Source: Planctomycetaceae bacterium (lineage in GTDB: Bacteria > Planctomycetota > Planctomycetia > Pirellulales > Pirellulaceae). From it: a stretch of 6,899 nucleotides of DNA. The stretch covers positions 1 to 6,899 of the forward strand of contig SLMF01000167.1 of assembly GCA_007133715.1 (NCBI GenBank), in the 5' to 3' direction. The notes beneath the pieces were generated by a model. It was not told the DNA's origin. It made no database searches and saw only the letters and a program-made list of their open reading frames with translations. Shown piece by piece: positions 1 to 6,802 of this stretch. The stretch's first letter is position 1. Every line of letters starts with the position of its first letter. The translations under genes and the position numbers were made by a program.

Positions 1-340
1 AGAAAGCGACTTCGTAATCGCCGGCGGGAGCCCCATCGTGGACTCCGTAGGTCGAGACGGTGAACTGCCCCTGCGGATCGCTGGTCGCATAGGGACGCAG
101 TGCCTGGGCATCGGCGGAACCCGCGTTGTAGAAGACCAGATCGACGTGGGCCGCCGGCTGACCTTGATAATAGACGCTGCCCGAAACCGGATAGGTTCGG
201 GGATGCTCGCGACATCCCCACAGAATCACCATGAGCAACCCGGTTATCATGCCGCGGACACATGGTCTGACAGCAACTACCGCGTCGTTCCACGCCATCA
301 ACTCCCGATACGAAACACGCTTCCCCCCCCAACGCACCAT
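1..340 (-). CDS. Transthyretin-like (carboxypeptidase regulatory-like) lipoprotein, partial at C-terminus
   Basis: Reading the minus strand from ATG at 340 gives 113 residues that stay open to the window edge, so the C-terminus is missing. A hydrophobic stretch (about residues 31-42, GMITGLLMVILWG) ends in Cys43, and L-W-G-C is a plausible though not ideal lipobox. A small beta-sandwich-like domain follows: TYPVSGSVYYQGQPA (49-63), then TSDPQGQFTVSTY (86-98) and DGAPAGDYEV (102-111). This pattern (VSG-V-Y-G-P, then D-G-F, then DGAPAG-Y-V) is typical of small planctomycete lipoproteins annotated as transthyretin-like or carboxypeptidase regulatory-like. Such genes often sit beside DUF1559 genes, and here the DUF1559 gene is the divergent neighbour. 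The start at 340 is chosen because AAAGGA (355-350) lies 9 nt upstream. A second in-frame ATG at 298 would give a more usual signal-peptide length, but its GGAG is only 3 nt away. The molecular function is unknown; an envelope-anchored role is inferred. Confidence 0.8.
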   Translation of the reverse strand, partial: MVRWGGKRVSYRELMAWNDAVVAVRPCVRGMITGLLMVILWGCREHPRTYPVSGSVYYQGQPAAHVDLVFYNAGSADAQALRPYATSDPQGQFTVSTYGVHDGAPAGDYEVAF

Positions 341-349
341 GATGTCCGG

Positions 350-355
350 TCCTTT
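350..355 (-). promoter_or_regulatory. Ribosome binding site of the transthyretin-like lipoprotein gene
   Basis: AAAGGA on the minus strand lies 9 nt upstream of the ATG at 340. It supports that start over the in-frame ATG at 298, whose nearest purine-rich motif is too close to function well. Confidence 0.55.
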
Positions 356-391
356 CGATGAAATTGCCGATTCAATCGCCAGCTAGCCATG

Positions 392-403
392 CTACCTAGG
401 TAG
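392..403. promoter_or_regulatory. Perfect 12-bp palindrome in the divergent intergenic region, candidate operator
   Basis: CTACCTAGGTAG is a perfect inverted repeat without spacer. It can be extended by GCCA (386-389) pairing with TGGC (404-407) if two bases (390-391) bulge. GCTAGC (382-387), another short palindrome with a CTAG core, lies immediately to its left. The site is about 50 bp upstream of the lipoprotein start at 340 and about 175 bp upstream of the DUF1559 start at 579. A dimeric regulator could bind here, but no regulator is known and a 12-bp palindrome can arise by chance. Confidence 0.3.
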
Positions 404-564
404 TGGCACACCAATCAATAGCCGGTTTCCAGTGGTCATGACAAGCTGTGGTCGATCCCCGAAAAAAAACCGGTATCGAATCGGAAATGCCACTTCTCAA
501 GGGGGTGAATTTGGGGCAGAATAAGGCCGTCCGCTCAGATTGGCTGTCTCGCTTAGGTCTCGCT

Positions 565-570
565 GGAGGA
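565..570 (+). promoter_or_regulatory. Ribosome binding site that fixes the DUF1559 start
   Basis: GGAGGA lies 8 nt upstream of ATG 579. It therefore favours ATG 579 over the upstream in-frame TTG at 540, which would add 13 residues unlike a pilin leader. Confidence 0.7.
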
Positions 571-578
571 GCGTCGTC

Positions 579-1547
579 ATGTCTGGCCAAGCTGTCCGCT
601 CACTTCGTTCCCGCGGCTTTACGCTGGTAGAACTGCTGGTGGTCACCGCCGTGATTGGGGGGCTGTTGGCGCTCGGCTTGCCCGCGGTCCAAGCGGCGCG
701 CGAGGTGGCGCGCCGATCCCACTGCGCAAATAACTTGCGTCAAATCGGGTTGGGCATGCAAAACTACGCGACCGTCTATCAGACGTTCCCGGCCGGTCAG
801 CGTCTGATGACATTCGGGCACAAGACTTGGGGCTGGCCGGCTTTCTTCTTGGAATGGGTCGACCAATCGGCGTTGCAGGAGCAGATCGATTTTCCGCGAC
901 CGCTCTGGGGGCCCGAGAATCGCGAGGCGGTTGCGACCGTAATCGCCCTGTATTTGTGCCCCAGTACGGGACGAGTGCATCCGACGCGGACGGGCAACCG
1001 CATCGGACTCGATCTGATCAATCCGGGCCAGTGGGATCCGGGTACCGGTGAAGATATGGCTTGTATCGACTACGCCGGCATCAGCGGCGCCACCGCACAC
1101 GCCCGTTTCGTGAACCCGGTCACGGGGTTGCCCTACCCGGTGAACAACGGGGTGCTGCTGAATATCAGCACGGGTTCGCGGACGCAGATTCGAGTGGCCG
1201 AGATTTCAGACGGCCTGTCTCATACCTTGCTAGTGGGTGAACACTCGGGGCGGGGCGTGTTTGTGGCCGGCACCAGCAACGCTCTCCGTGGCGTTTGGGC
1301 GGCCGGTCAGAATTGCATCAGTATTCCCAAGGCACCGGTGGGCAATCGCCGGATCCGGCCCATCAATCCGCCCGCGGCCGATGCCTGGATCAACGCGGGT
1401 AATGCGTCCCTGTTCTCCGATCATCCCGGCGGCGCCCACGTGCTGTTCTGTGACGGGGCCGTGCGTTTGCTGAGCGAAGCGATCGAGGAGCAGGTACTGC
1501 TGGCCTTGGCCTCACGCAACGGTGCCGAGGTGATCGGGTCGTACTGA
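579..1547 (+). CDS. DUF1559 domain-containing pseudopilin-like protein
   Basis: This 322-aa protein has a type IV prepilin-like N-terminus: a short basic leader (RSLRSRG), then [15 protein letters not shown], with expected cleavage after Gly13 and Glu at mature position 5. The hydrophobic helix runs from about 14 to 38 and is followed by [21 protein letters not shown] (38-58), the classic entry into the DUF1559 domain (PF07596). The C-terminus carries the HX9DG motif: His282, nine residues, then Asp292-Gly293, within [25 protein letters not shown] (217-225) is another family hallmark. DUF1559 proteins are massively expanded in Planctomycetes and are presumed to be exported and processed like pseudopilins; their function is unknown. 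Length is normal for the family. The start is ATG 579 because of a strong GGAGGA. A divergent lipoprotein gene lies upstream and a convergent beta-helix gene downstream, so it is probably transcribed alone. No assembly ATPase or prepilin peptidase gene is visible here. Confidence 0.93.
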   Translation: MSGQAVRSLRSRGFTLVELLVVTAVIGGLLALGLPAVQAAREVARRSHCANNLRQIGLGMQNYATVYQTFPAGQRLMTFGHKTWGWPAFFLEWVDQSALQEQIDFPRPLWGPENREAVATVIALYLCPSTGRVHPTRTGNRIGLDLINPGQWDPGTGEDMACIDYAGISGATAHARFVNPVTGLPYPVNNGVLLNISTGSRTQIRVAEISDGLSHTLLVGEHSGRGVFVAGTSNALRGVWAAGQNCISIPKAPVGNRRIRPINPPAADAWINAGNASLFSDHPGGAHVLFCDGAVRLLSEAIEEQVLLALASRNGAEVIGSY

Positions 1548-1696
1548 CCGCTTGTTCGTCGACATCGCACGTAGCGGGAGCTTGGGCCGGGTTCCGCCCA
1601 CCCTGCCTGCCAACGCCCGCAAAGGTGGTTCGAACGCCCGACTGCCTGCTGGTAGAGGCCTCGCCGGTTCCGGCTTCCCGCCAGGCATGTGCCCCA
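1548..1696. other. Convergent intergenic region, no clear terminator
   Basis: The 149 bp separate the stops of two converging genes. Weak GC-rich hairpins are possible: GGG-CGG pairing with CCG-CCC around 1586-1601, and GCCG-GTTC-CGGC at 1663-1674. Neither has a following T-run on either strand. No ORF with convincing coding character and no RNA gene was seen. Confidence 0.4.
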
Positions 1697-3850
1697 TCAA
1701 CGGTCAGGGCTGTCGAAACCTCGCGGCGGTTCCGGCAGCTCCCGAGCCCATTCCGCCAGGGTCAGACGGCCGGCCCGCGCGGGATCAAACCGCTCGAATC
1801 CCAGCTCGAAGGCCGGGGAATCGTCCGGCAGACGGAAGTCCTCGTTCGCGGGATCGGCAAACCTCGGGTCCGCAATCCGCGAGTTCTGGTCCTGACCCCG
1901 CTGCTGCTGCCACTCTTCCAGCGTCAAACCGCCCGGGAATCGGATCGGATGACCGCCGGCGTTGAAATACAGGTTCCGATCCAGGCGGAAATTGTCGTCC
2001 CGCCAGTTGCTACCCAAAGTCGGACTGGTATTGTCCCAATACACAATGTTCCGCTCGAAGAAGAACGAAATGTGCTCTTCGGTCCGCGTCCGCTGGACCT
2101 GATGCTCGCGTGAAAACGCCAAAATGTTGTTGCGGATCCGGTTCTCGCGACCGTAATGCTGGTGAAAACTGCCCGTCTTGGTGCGGAATACCAGGTTGTT
2201 TTCCATCACGATGTCCGTCGAACCCTCGTCCGTATACAAGCCCCAGCCGCCGTAGCCGTAGGATTTGATGTCGTGGATGCGGTTGTGGGACACCTCGGTG
2301 CCCGGCTGGATACCCAGCGTGTACACCGCGCCCATGTCGGATAAGACGTACTGACCAATGGTGTGCATGTGGTTGAACACGATCTTATTGTTGCGGGCTT
2401 CGCTGCGGCCGTAGCCCCAGGTCCAGCCGACCGAGACGGCCGTGTAGTAGAAGTCATGGATGTCGTTGTGTTCGATGACATTATCCGGCGACTGGCCGAT
2501 CCAGACGCCGACCGAGGCCGGGTGCATCCGCCCGCCATACGCGATGGTCGTGTCCCGCACGGTATGAGCGGCGCACAGCAGGTCCGTCTGATCCGCAGGC
2601 GGCATGTAGCGGACGTCGCCCCAACTGCCGGTGCCGGCGTGTCCGATCTTAATCCCACCCCCCGCCAGATCCAGCAATTCACACGCCACGATCCGGTTTT
2701 CGCGGCAGCCCAAGCCGAAGGCCATGGCGTAGGCGCCCGTATGGCGAACGACGCAACGCTCGAATTCAAGGTGACGGGCCCCGACTGCCGCAATGGCCGC
2801 ATCCAGACCGATATCCGCTTGAGGAAACACCTGCCCCCCCTCGGCTAGGAACCAGTTGGTGTGGGCCCAGGTCAAACCCTGGAACTGGAGATGCTGAACA
2901 AACCGCCGGTTCTCCAGATCGCCCGAAAACAGCAACAGGTTTTCCAATCGCGGCGCAATCACCAACGTCTGCTCTGGATCCTCGTCGGCATGTGGCAAAT
3001 ACGTCAGCTGGCCGCGGGGCCGGTCCAAATACCATTCCCCCGCCTGATCCAAGGCCTCCGCGACATTGATCACCAGGAACCGGTTCCCTTGGGGCATCGA
3101 AGCCCAACCGCTGGGGCTGATCGTGCGACCGGCGAGTCGGACGATGTTCGCCTCCTGATCGATCTCGGCGATCCGCAACCGGGAGGCGGACCACTGATGG
3201 AACGGCATGATTTCGACATCGTCCCGATTGTGCCAATCCGCTTGCAATTGCCCGGGCGAAAAGCCGAAGCGGTCATAGCCGCGACCCTCCGCCTCCGAGG
3301 ACGGGGGTACCGTGGCGGTGATCGTGTAGTAGCCTTCCTTGGGCAATCGCGGTCGGAAGCGGCGTTGGTCCCCGACAAACAGCTGGGCGAAAGCCCACTC
3401 GCCCTCGCGGACCTCGGGCAACGTGACGGTCCAACGACCGTCCGAGCCGACTTCCCAGCCGGTGATCGGCCGGCCTCCGCTGAGCACCGGTCGTTCGTCG
3501 CCGAAGGCGCGATAGAGGTTGGGAGCAGCGGCCGTGCCGGAATCCTCCGGCGTGAACTCCAGCGGTTCCTCCAAGAAGTACGTCCCGCCACGGACCGCGA
3601 CGACCACCGGCCGATCCCGCGGTTCGCGACGCAGTTCCGCAACCAACTCGCGAGCCCGCGCCAAACTGGCCAACGGTCCGTCGTCACCCTCGGCGGCCGG
3701 TTCGGCCAAGCGGCCGGACCAGGCGTCATTACCCTCGGTCGACACATAGAAATCGGCTTCGGTGGCCTGAGCCGTCACAGATGAAACCGAACCGGGCTGG
3801 GCCAACCAGCAGACCAAGCCCATGACCAGGAAAACTCGGGGAGCATGCAT
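1697..3850 (-). CDS. Secreted right-handed beta-helix protein, GH141-like glycoside hydrolase candidate
   Basis: This 717-aa exported protein starts with a signal peptide (MHAPRVFLVMGLVCWLA, likely cleaved after VTAQA, residue 29). The N-terminal module begins with DFYVSTEGNDAWSGRLAEP (33-51) and continues through DGPLASLARARELV (57-70), VAVRGGTYFLEEPL (84-97) and FTPEDSGT (99-106). This opening is typical of parallel beta-helix carbohydrate-active proteins such as GH141. Helix rungs rich in N-x-I and H-N-x-I-H follow from about 315 to 605 (IEHNDIHDF, VSHNRIHDI, MENNLVF, IRNNILAF). Two conserved-looking acidic blocks, LSDMGAVYTLG (503-513) and LYTDEGST (538-545), are plausible active-site elements; HQHYGREN (563-570) follows. 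The C-terminus has DPRFADP and DSPAFELGFERFD, common endings of this group. The start at 3850 is supported by AAGGAA 6 nt upstream; the frame is open further upstream, but only over the neighbouring gene. It lies 188 bp downstream of the DUF1080 gene in the same orientation. Glycan cleavage is inferred and the substrate is unknown; a lyase or a non-enzymatic beta-helix cannot be excluded. Confidence 0.85.
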   Translation of the reverse strand: MHAPRVFLVMGLVCWLAQPGSVSSVTAQATEADFYVSTEGNDAWSGRLAEPAAEGDDGPLASLARARELVAELRREPRDRPVVVAVRGGTYFLEEPLEFTPEDSGTAAAPNLYRAFGDERPVLSGGRPITGWEVGSDGRWTVTLPEVREGEWAFAQLFVGDQRRFRPRLPKEGYYTITATVPPSSEAEGRGYDRFGFSPGQLQADWHNRDDVEIMPFHQWSASRLRIAEIDQEANIVRLAGRTISPSGWASMPQGNRFLVINVAEALDQAGEWYLDRPRGQLTYLPHADEDPEQTLVIAPRLENLLLFSGDLENRRFVQHLQFQGLTWAHTNWFLAEGGQVFPQADIGLDAAIAAVGARHLEFERCVVRHTGAYAMAFGLGCRENRIVACELLDLAGGGIKIGHAGTGSWGDVRYMPPADQTDLLCAAHTVRDTTIAYGGRMHPASVGVWIGQSPDNVIEHNDIHDFYYTAVSVGWTWGYGRSEARNNKIVFNHMHTIGQYVLSDMGAVYTLGIQPGTEVSHNRIHDIKSYGYGGWGLYTDEGSTDIVMENNLVFRTKTGSFHQHYGRENRIRNNILAFSREHQVQRTRTEEHISFFFERNIVYWDNTSPTLGSNWRDDNFRLDRNLYFNAGGHPIRFPGGLTLEEWQQQRGQDQNSRIADPRFADPANEDFRLPDDSPAFELGFERFDPARAGRLTLAEWARELPEPPRGFDSPDR

Positions 3851-3856
3851 GGCGGG

Positions 3857-3862
3857 TTCCTT
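3857..3862 (-). promoter_or_regulatory. Ribosome binding site that fixes the beta-helix protein start
   Basis: AAGGAA on the minus strand lies 6 nt upstream of ATG 3850 and directly precedes a good signal peptide. It argues against any of the in-frame upstream starts reaching back to 4378, which would overlap the DUF1080 gene and bury the signal peptide. Confidence 0.7.
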
Positions 3863-3882
3863 AACAAGGCGGGAAAGAAGCA

Positions 3883-3904
3883 GGGCCGGAACGGTGGCCG
3901 GCCC
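3883..3904 (-). terminator. GC-rich hairpin between the DUF1080 and beta-helix genes, possible weak terminator
   Basis: GGGCCGG (3883-3889) and CCGGCCC (3898-3904) form a perfect 7-bp stem with an 8-nt loop. On the minus strand the hairpin is followed by TGCTTCTTTC, pyrimidine-rich but not a true U-tract. It lies 134 bp after the DUF1080 stop and 33 bp before the beta-helix start. It could reduce read-through between the two genes or merely be a chance GC-rich hairpin. Confidence 0.3.
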
Positions 3905-4038
3905 GTTCGCGGTGTCCGAATGGCGGATCACCGCGATGGTAAGACGCCCTGCGGTGCGCGTCAAGCAGCAGCGCGAGCGGCGGAGGTGTCCTTTCAACGT
4001 GCGCGGGAGCGCATGGAAACCCGGACCGAACCGTCGCT

Positions 4039-4749
4039 TCACGGGGCGGCCAGCGTTTTCAATTGGATATCTTTGATTCGCATGGTCATCAGCCCGCCGG
4101 CGTGCAGCTGAACCGCCAGAATGCCCCGCTGACGCGCCGCGGGGCCCTCGTCCACGACCTCGTGCATCTTGTGCCCGTTGATGCGGGTAACGAAATGGCT
4201 GCCCCGAGCCACCACGTGGTATTCGGTCCACTCCGCTTGATCGTAATGTTCCGCCAACGCGTTCTCGTCGGCAAACCGTTCCACATGGCGGGTGCCATCC
4301 GCAGCGATCACCAACCGCTGGCCGCGGCGAGCCAGCACGCCCCGGCCCCGTTCCTCGTAAAATATGCCGGTGATCCAATCGTCCGTGGCGATATCCAGTT
4401 GGTAACCCCGCACGACAAAATCGCCCAAATGCTCGGAGCGGATCTGGATCCCTGAATTGGCCCAGGGACTGTCGATGCGGTAACGCAGTTTCAGTTCAAA
4501 ATCCTGTACGTCGCCACCCGTCCAAATCAAGAAGGTGTTCCCACGCGGACGATTCGTTTCGGTCGTCTCCGCCACGATTGCCCCGTCCTCCACACGCCAA
4601 AACCGGGGGGCCCCCTCCCAACCCTCCAACGTCTGGCCATCGAAGAGCGATACGAATTCGCCCGCCGCATCGGTGTCGGCAGCTGCGGGTAGTGAGAAGG
4701 TGATGACCAGCAACCAGGACGCGAGCAAACACTTGCAGCGAGTTAGCAT
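4039..4749 (-). CDS. Secreted DUF1080 (3-keto-disaccharide hydrolase family) protein
   Basis: This 236-aa protein has a signal peptide (basic MLTRCKC, hydrophobic LLASWLLVITFSL, cleavage near PAAA-D at about 24/25) and then a single DUF1080 domain (PF06439), a lectin/LamG-like beta-sandwich. Family signatures in order are FVSLFDGQTLEGWEG (32-46), FWRVEDGAIVAE (50-61), FELKLRYRI (84-92), NSGIQIRSE (98-106), GYQLDI (115-120), WTEYHVVARG (174-183), INGHKMHEVVDEGP (190-203) and GILAVQLHAGG (209-219). Length is normal for a one-domain member. Some DUF1080 proteins hydrolyse 3-keto-glycosides made by sugar 3-dehydrogenases; many planctomycete members are untested. GGAGA (4761-4757) lies 7 nt upstream of the ATG. 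The gene is first in a possible two-gene unit with the downstream beta-helix gene, and 171 bp separate it from lipA upstream. Periplasmic or outer-surface location is inferred from the signal peptide; no lipobox is evident. Confidence 0.92.
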   Translation of the reverse strand: MLTRCKCLLASWLLVITFSLPAAADTDAAGEFVSLFDGQTLEGWEGAPRFWRVEDGAIVAETTETNRPRGNTFLIWTGGDVQDFELKLRYRIDSPWANSGIQIRSEHLGDFVVRGYQLDIATDDWITGIFYEERGRGVLARRGQRLVIAADGTRHVERFADENALAEHYDQAEWTEYHVVARGSHFVTRINGHKMHEVVDEGPAARQRGILAVQLHAGGLMTMRIKDIQLKTLAAP

Positions 4750-4790
4750 GGGGGAGTCTCCGGCGAGTTTTCAAGAAATCGGTTGCATTG

Positions 4791-4815
4791 CTGCCGCAGG
4801 TGCAGTCTGCCGCAG
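4791..4815 (-). repeat. Twin 9-bp direct repeats upstream of the DUF1080 gene, candidate operator
   Basis: CTGCCGCAG occurs at 4791-4799 and again at 4807-4815, a 16-bp period with a 7-bp spacer. Each copy is itself a CTGC-n-GCAG palindrome around a central base, so the sites read almost the same on both strands. They lie 42-66 bp upstream of the DUF1080 ATG, where an operator or activator site would be expected, and within the 171-bp gap after lipA. Binding function is inference only. Confidence 0.35.
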
Positions 4816-4920
4816 CGCCGAACCGCATTCTAATCCGCAGGGTGTTCGCCTGCCAGTCAATGGGCCACAGCGTGAAGGTCGGACGGTGGGCGGACTTGTC
4901 GGACTCTTCGGGCTGGAGGG

Positions 4921-5835
4921 CTAACGCCCGGCCACCATTTCGTGGGCGTGGTAGCTGCTGCGGACAAACGGACCGCTGGCAACTTGTTGGAAACCCAACT
5001 GGCGGGCGGCTTGGCCCAGACGCTCGAATTCGGCGGGCGTCCGGTACCGCTCGACCGGCAGATAACGCCGCACGTCCGGCTGGAGGTATTGGCCGAGAGT
5101 CAGAAAATCGACCTCCCGATCGCGCAAATCGACCAAGACGTCCAATACTTCTTCGTCGGTTTCGCCGAGCCCCAACATCAGACCACTTTTGGTTCGGATC
5201 GCCGGATTGCCCTGTTTGACCTGCAGCAGCAGCTGCAAGCTACGGCCATAATCCGCTTGGCGATCTCGCACGCGGCGGACCAATCGCGGCACCGTCTCGG
5301 TATTGTGGTTCAACACCTCGGGCGCCGCCTGGACGATTTGGGCGATCGCCTCGGGCTGCAGGCGAAAATCGGGCGTCAGCACTTCGACCGACGCGCCGCA
5401 CAGCTGGCGCACGGCCCGCACACACTGGGCGAAATGGGCGGCTCCGCCGTCGGGCAGATCGTCCCGCGTGACCGACGTGATCACCACGTGCCGCAAGCCC
5501 AACTGCCGGGCTGCCTGAGCAACCCGCTGGGGTTCGTCCAGATCGACCGGTTCGGGCTGGCCGTGCTTCACGGCACAAAACCCGCAGTTCCGCGTGCAAA
5601 CCTCGCCCAGAATCATGAACGTGGCCGTCTTGGCGGCGTAGCATTCCATGCGATTCGGGCAGCGAGCATGCTCGCAAACCGTCTGCAGCCCCATTTCCTG
5701 CACCAATTGGGCGGTGAAATGATCGGCATTGCCCAGCGGAACCTTGCGTTTCAACCAGCGCGGCAAACGGCGGAGCGAGCCGCCGCCAGACGCCTCGCCC
5801 AATATGGGCAGTTCCCTATTCAAAAAACAATTCAT
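4921..5835 (-). CDS. lipA: Lipoyl synthase
   Basis: LipA is a radical SAM enzyme that inserts two sulfurs into protein-bound octanoyl chains, giving the lipoyl cofactor of pyruvate and 2-oxoglutarate dehydrogenases and glycine cleavage H protein. It acts in the cytoplasm. All hallmarks are present, numbered from ATG 5835: the auxiliary cluster motif CEHARCPNRMEC (Cys54, 59, 65), the radical SAM motif CTRNCGFC (Cys80, 84, 87), VVITSVTRDDLPDGGAAHF (117-135), HNTETVPRL (177-185), TKSGLMLGLGE (216-226), and the C-terminal RSSYHA, whose serine ligates the auxiliary cluster. PRWLKRKVP (26-34) matches the usual N-terminal LPxWLKxK entry. Length, 304 aa, is normal. The frame opens at 5901, but 5835 is preferred because AGGA (5846-5843) lies 7 nt upstream. 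It appears to be transcribed on its own: the upstream neighbour is divergent and the downstream DUF1080 gene, 171 bp away, is unrelated in function. No lipB or lipoyl-dependent complex gene is in view. Confidence 0.96.
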   Translation of the reverse strand: MNCFLNRELPILGEASGGGSLRRLPRWLKRKVPLGNADHFTAQLVQEMGLQTVCEHARCPNRMECYAAKTATFMILGEVCTRNCGFCAVKHGQPEPVDLDEPQRVAQAARQLGLRHVVITSVTRDDLPDGGAAHFAQCVRAVRQLCGASVEVLTPDFRLQPEAIAQIVQAAPEVLNHNTETVPRLVRRVRDRQADYGRSLQLLLQVKQGNPAIRTKSGLMLGLGETDEEVLDVLVDLRDREVDFLTLGQYLQPDVRRYLPVERYRTPAEFERLGQAARQLGFQQVASGPFVRSSYHAHEMVAGR

Positions 5836-5959
5836 CGCACTGTCCTGGATTCTCCCGGGCTTCTTGACGAACCGCCAGCGAGACTCGATGATGAAATGCA
5901 TGGTCTTCGCCCGAGCAGGTGGGCATCAAGTCCATCATCTGAGTTGTAATGACCGGAAT
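5836..5959. promoter_or_regulatory. Divergent promoter region of lipA and the 5960 gene
   Basis: About 124 bp separate the chosen starts of two divergent genes, so promoters for both should lie here. The lipA AGGA site is at 5843-5846. A 7-bp inverted repeat, GATGATG (5887-5893) and CATCATC (5933-5939), spans part of it. No convincing -35/-10 pair stands out on either strand. Confidence 0.35.
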
Positions 5960-6775
5960 ATGTTTCGATCGTCATTCCTGCCCGTGTTTTGGTTCCTGGC
6001 GGCCACGGCCACACTGATTCATTATCAAAGGAATTACGAGAGTGGCGGAGCCATGTATTTTAACGGCTTCGTTGCTGGCGTCCAGGTTTCGATCGGCCTG
6101 GCCGTGGGGCTGGTCTTCCGGATACTTCGGCGTGTGGAAGACATGCTTATTTCTGACAGATGCGGCGATCACGAATTTCCCAGGACCGACGATGTGATCG
6201 TCTCGCTCAAAGCTTCGGAAATTTACATCCAGGTCAGTCCCGAGGATGCGAACTTCCTGGCCGAGGCCAGCTCGCGGTTGCCTTGTCCGCCCGACGATAC
6301 GGCTCAGCCGATCACCATCGACCTGGGCGAGCAGGCGGTGATCCGGGCCCGAAACGGCAGCGGCCCGCCGACCGAGCTGGTGCTGAGCGGCTCGACCGTC
6401 GTGGGCCAGCCGGTCCGCATGGCCTCCGACCGCAACTTTCTGGACCGTGCCGTCCGACTCGGCTGCCGCCGGTTGCACTTCTTCGGCAAGGAAGGCCAGG
6501 TCCAGGCGCGTGTCGGAAGCGGGAGCAAGGGTTGGGGTAGAGGGGATCGGACAGACGAAAAATTTCACTCTTTGCTTCTCTTGGTTGCCGAAAAATTCAT
6601 AGCGTGCCGCTTGCAACTCAGGATCTCTGCGGCAATAATGGGGTTTGGATGGGCCCGTCGCGTGACAAGTGGGGCTCGTGGCCGCCATTGCGGGTGTGGT
6701 TTCCGCAAATCGCGTCTCTTTCCGCCGAGTCGCCGTGAAGAAACGGGAGCAAGACTGCATCCAATCGGATGCTGA
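5960..6775 (+). CDS. Membrane-anchored protein of unknown function, apparently decayed C-terminus
   Basis: I do not recognise a named family with certainty. From ATG 5960 the frame gives 271 residues. Two hydrophobic segments (about 4-21, SSFLPVFWFLAATATLIH; and 34-56, YFNGFVAGVQVSIGLAVGLVFRI) suggest membrane insertion and are followed by a soluble part. Residues 85-185 look well conserved: ASEIYIQVSPEDANF, PITIDLGEQAVIRARNG, then SDRNFLDRAVRLGCRRLHFFGKE. This resembles, from memory, a planctomycete hypothetical family with an N-R-x-L-x-R-A-x-x-L-G-F block near its end. The third-position GC bias is strong up to about 6515 (residue 185) and then fades, and the remaining 86 residues are rich in Arg, Cys and Gly with no recognisable pattern. 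The gene may thus be frameshifted or have lost its stop; a shift into the next frame would end at 6540. The start is uncertain: ATG 5888, 5960 and 6053 are all in frame and none has a good ribosome binding site. It is divergent from lipA. Confidence 0.5.
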   Translation: MFRSSFLPVFWFLAATATLIHYQRNYESGGAMYFNGFVAGVQVSIGLAVGLVFRILRRVEDMLISDRCGDHEFPRTDDVIVSLKASEIYIQVSPEDANFLAEASSRLPCPPDDTAQPITIDLGEQAVIRARNGSGPPTELVLSGSTVVGQPVRMASDRNFLDRAVRLGCRRLHFFGKEGQVQARVGSGSKGWGRGDRTDEKFHSLLLLVAEKFIACRLQLRISAAIMGFGWARRVTSGARGRHCGCGFRKSRLFPPSRREETGARLHPIGC

Positions 6776-6802
6776 GGATGTCGTTGCGAATTGAGGTTTG
6801 GC
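6516..6802 (+). other. Low-coding-character stretch overlapping the tail of the 5960 ORF
   Basis: From about 6516 the open frame continues to 6775, but codon third positions are no longer GC-biased and AT-rich patches appear. A 9-bp direct repeat CGAAAAATT occurs at 6556-6564 and 6589-6597. No tRNA, small RNA, terminator with a T-run or transposon end was recognised. The stretch may be a decayed gene end or ordinary intergenic DNA read through by chance. Its last bases hold the ribosome binding site GAGGT (6793-6797) of the next gene. Confidence 0.4.

Noticed and set aside
540..578. TTG start at 540 for the DUF1559 gene
   Set aside because: ATG 579 has GGAGGA at 8 nt and gives a normal short prepilin leader; the extra 13 residues would not fit.
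1586..1674. Bidirectional terminator between the convergent genes
   Set aside because: Only short GC-rich stems are present and no T-run follows on either strand, so no terminator was called.
2861..3784. 307-residue plus-strand open frame antisense to the beta-helix gene
   Set aside because: Composition is Arg/Gly/Pro-rich and motif-free; the opposite strand carries unmistakable family signatures.
3851..4378. N-terminal extension of the beta-helix frame to 4378 (a 893-residue reading)
   Set aside because: The extension overlaps the DUF1080 gene in another frame, has no family features, and would bury a clear signal peptide that has its own ribosome binding site at 3857-3862.
4942..5949. 335-residue plus-strand open frame antisense to lipA
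   Set aside because: It mirrors lipA codons, and lipA itself has every catalytic motif; no independent start signal or domain is visible.
6556..6597. 9-bp direct repeat CGAAAAATT as a mobile element target duplication
   Set aside because: The 24 bp between copies holds no element, and A-rich 9-mers repeat easily by chance.
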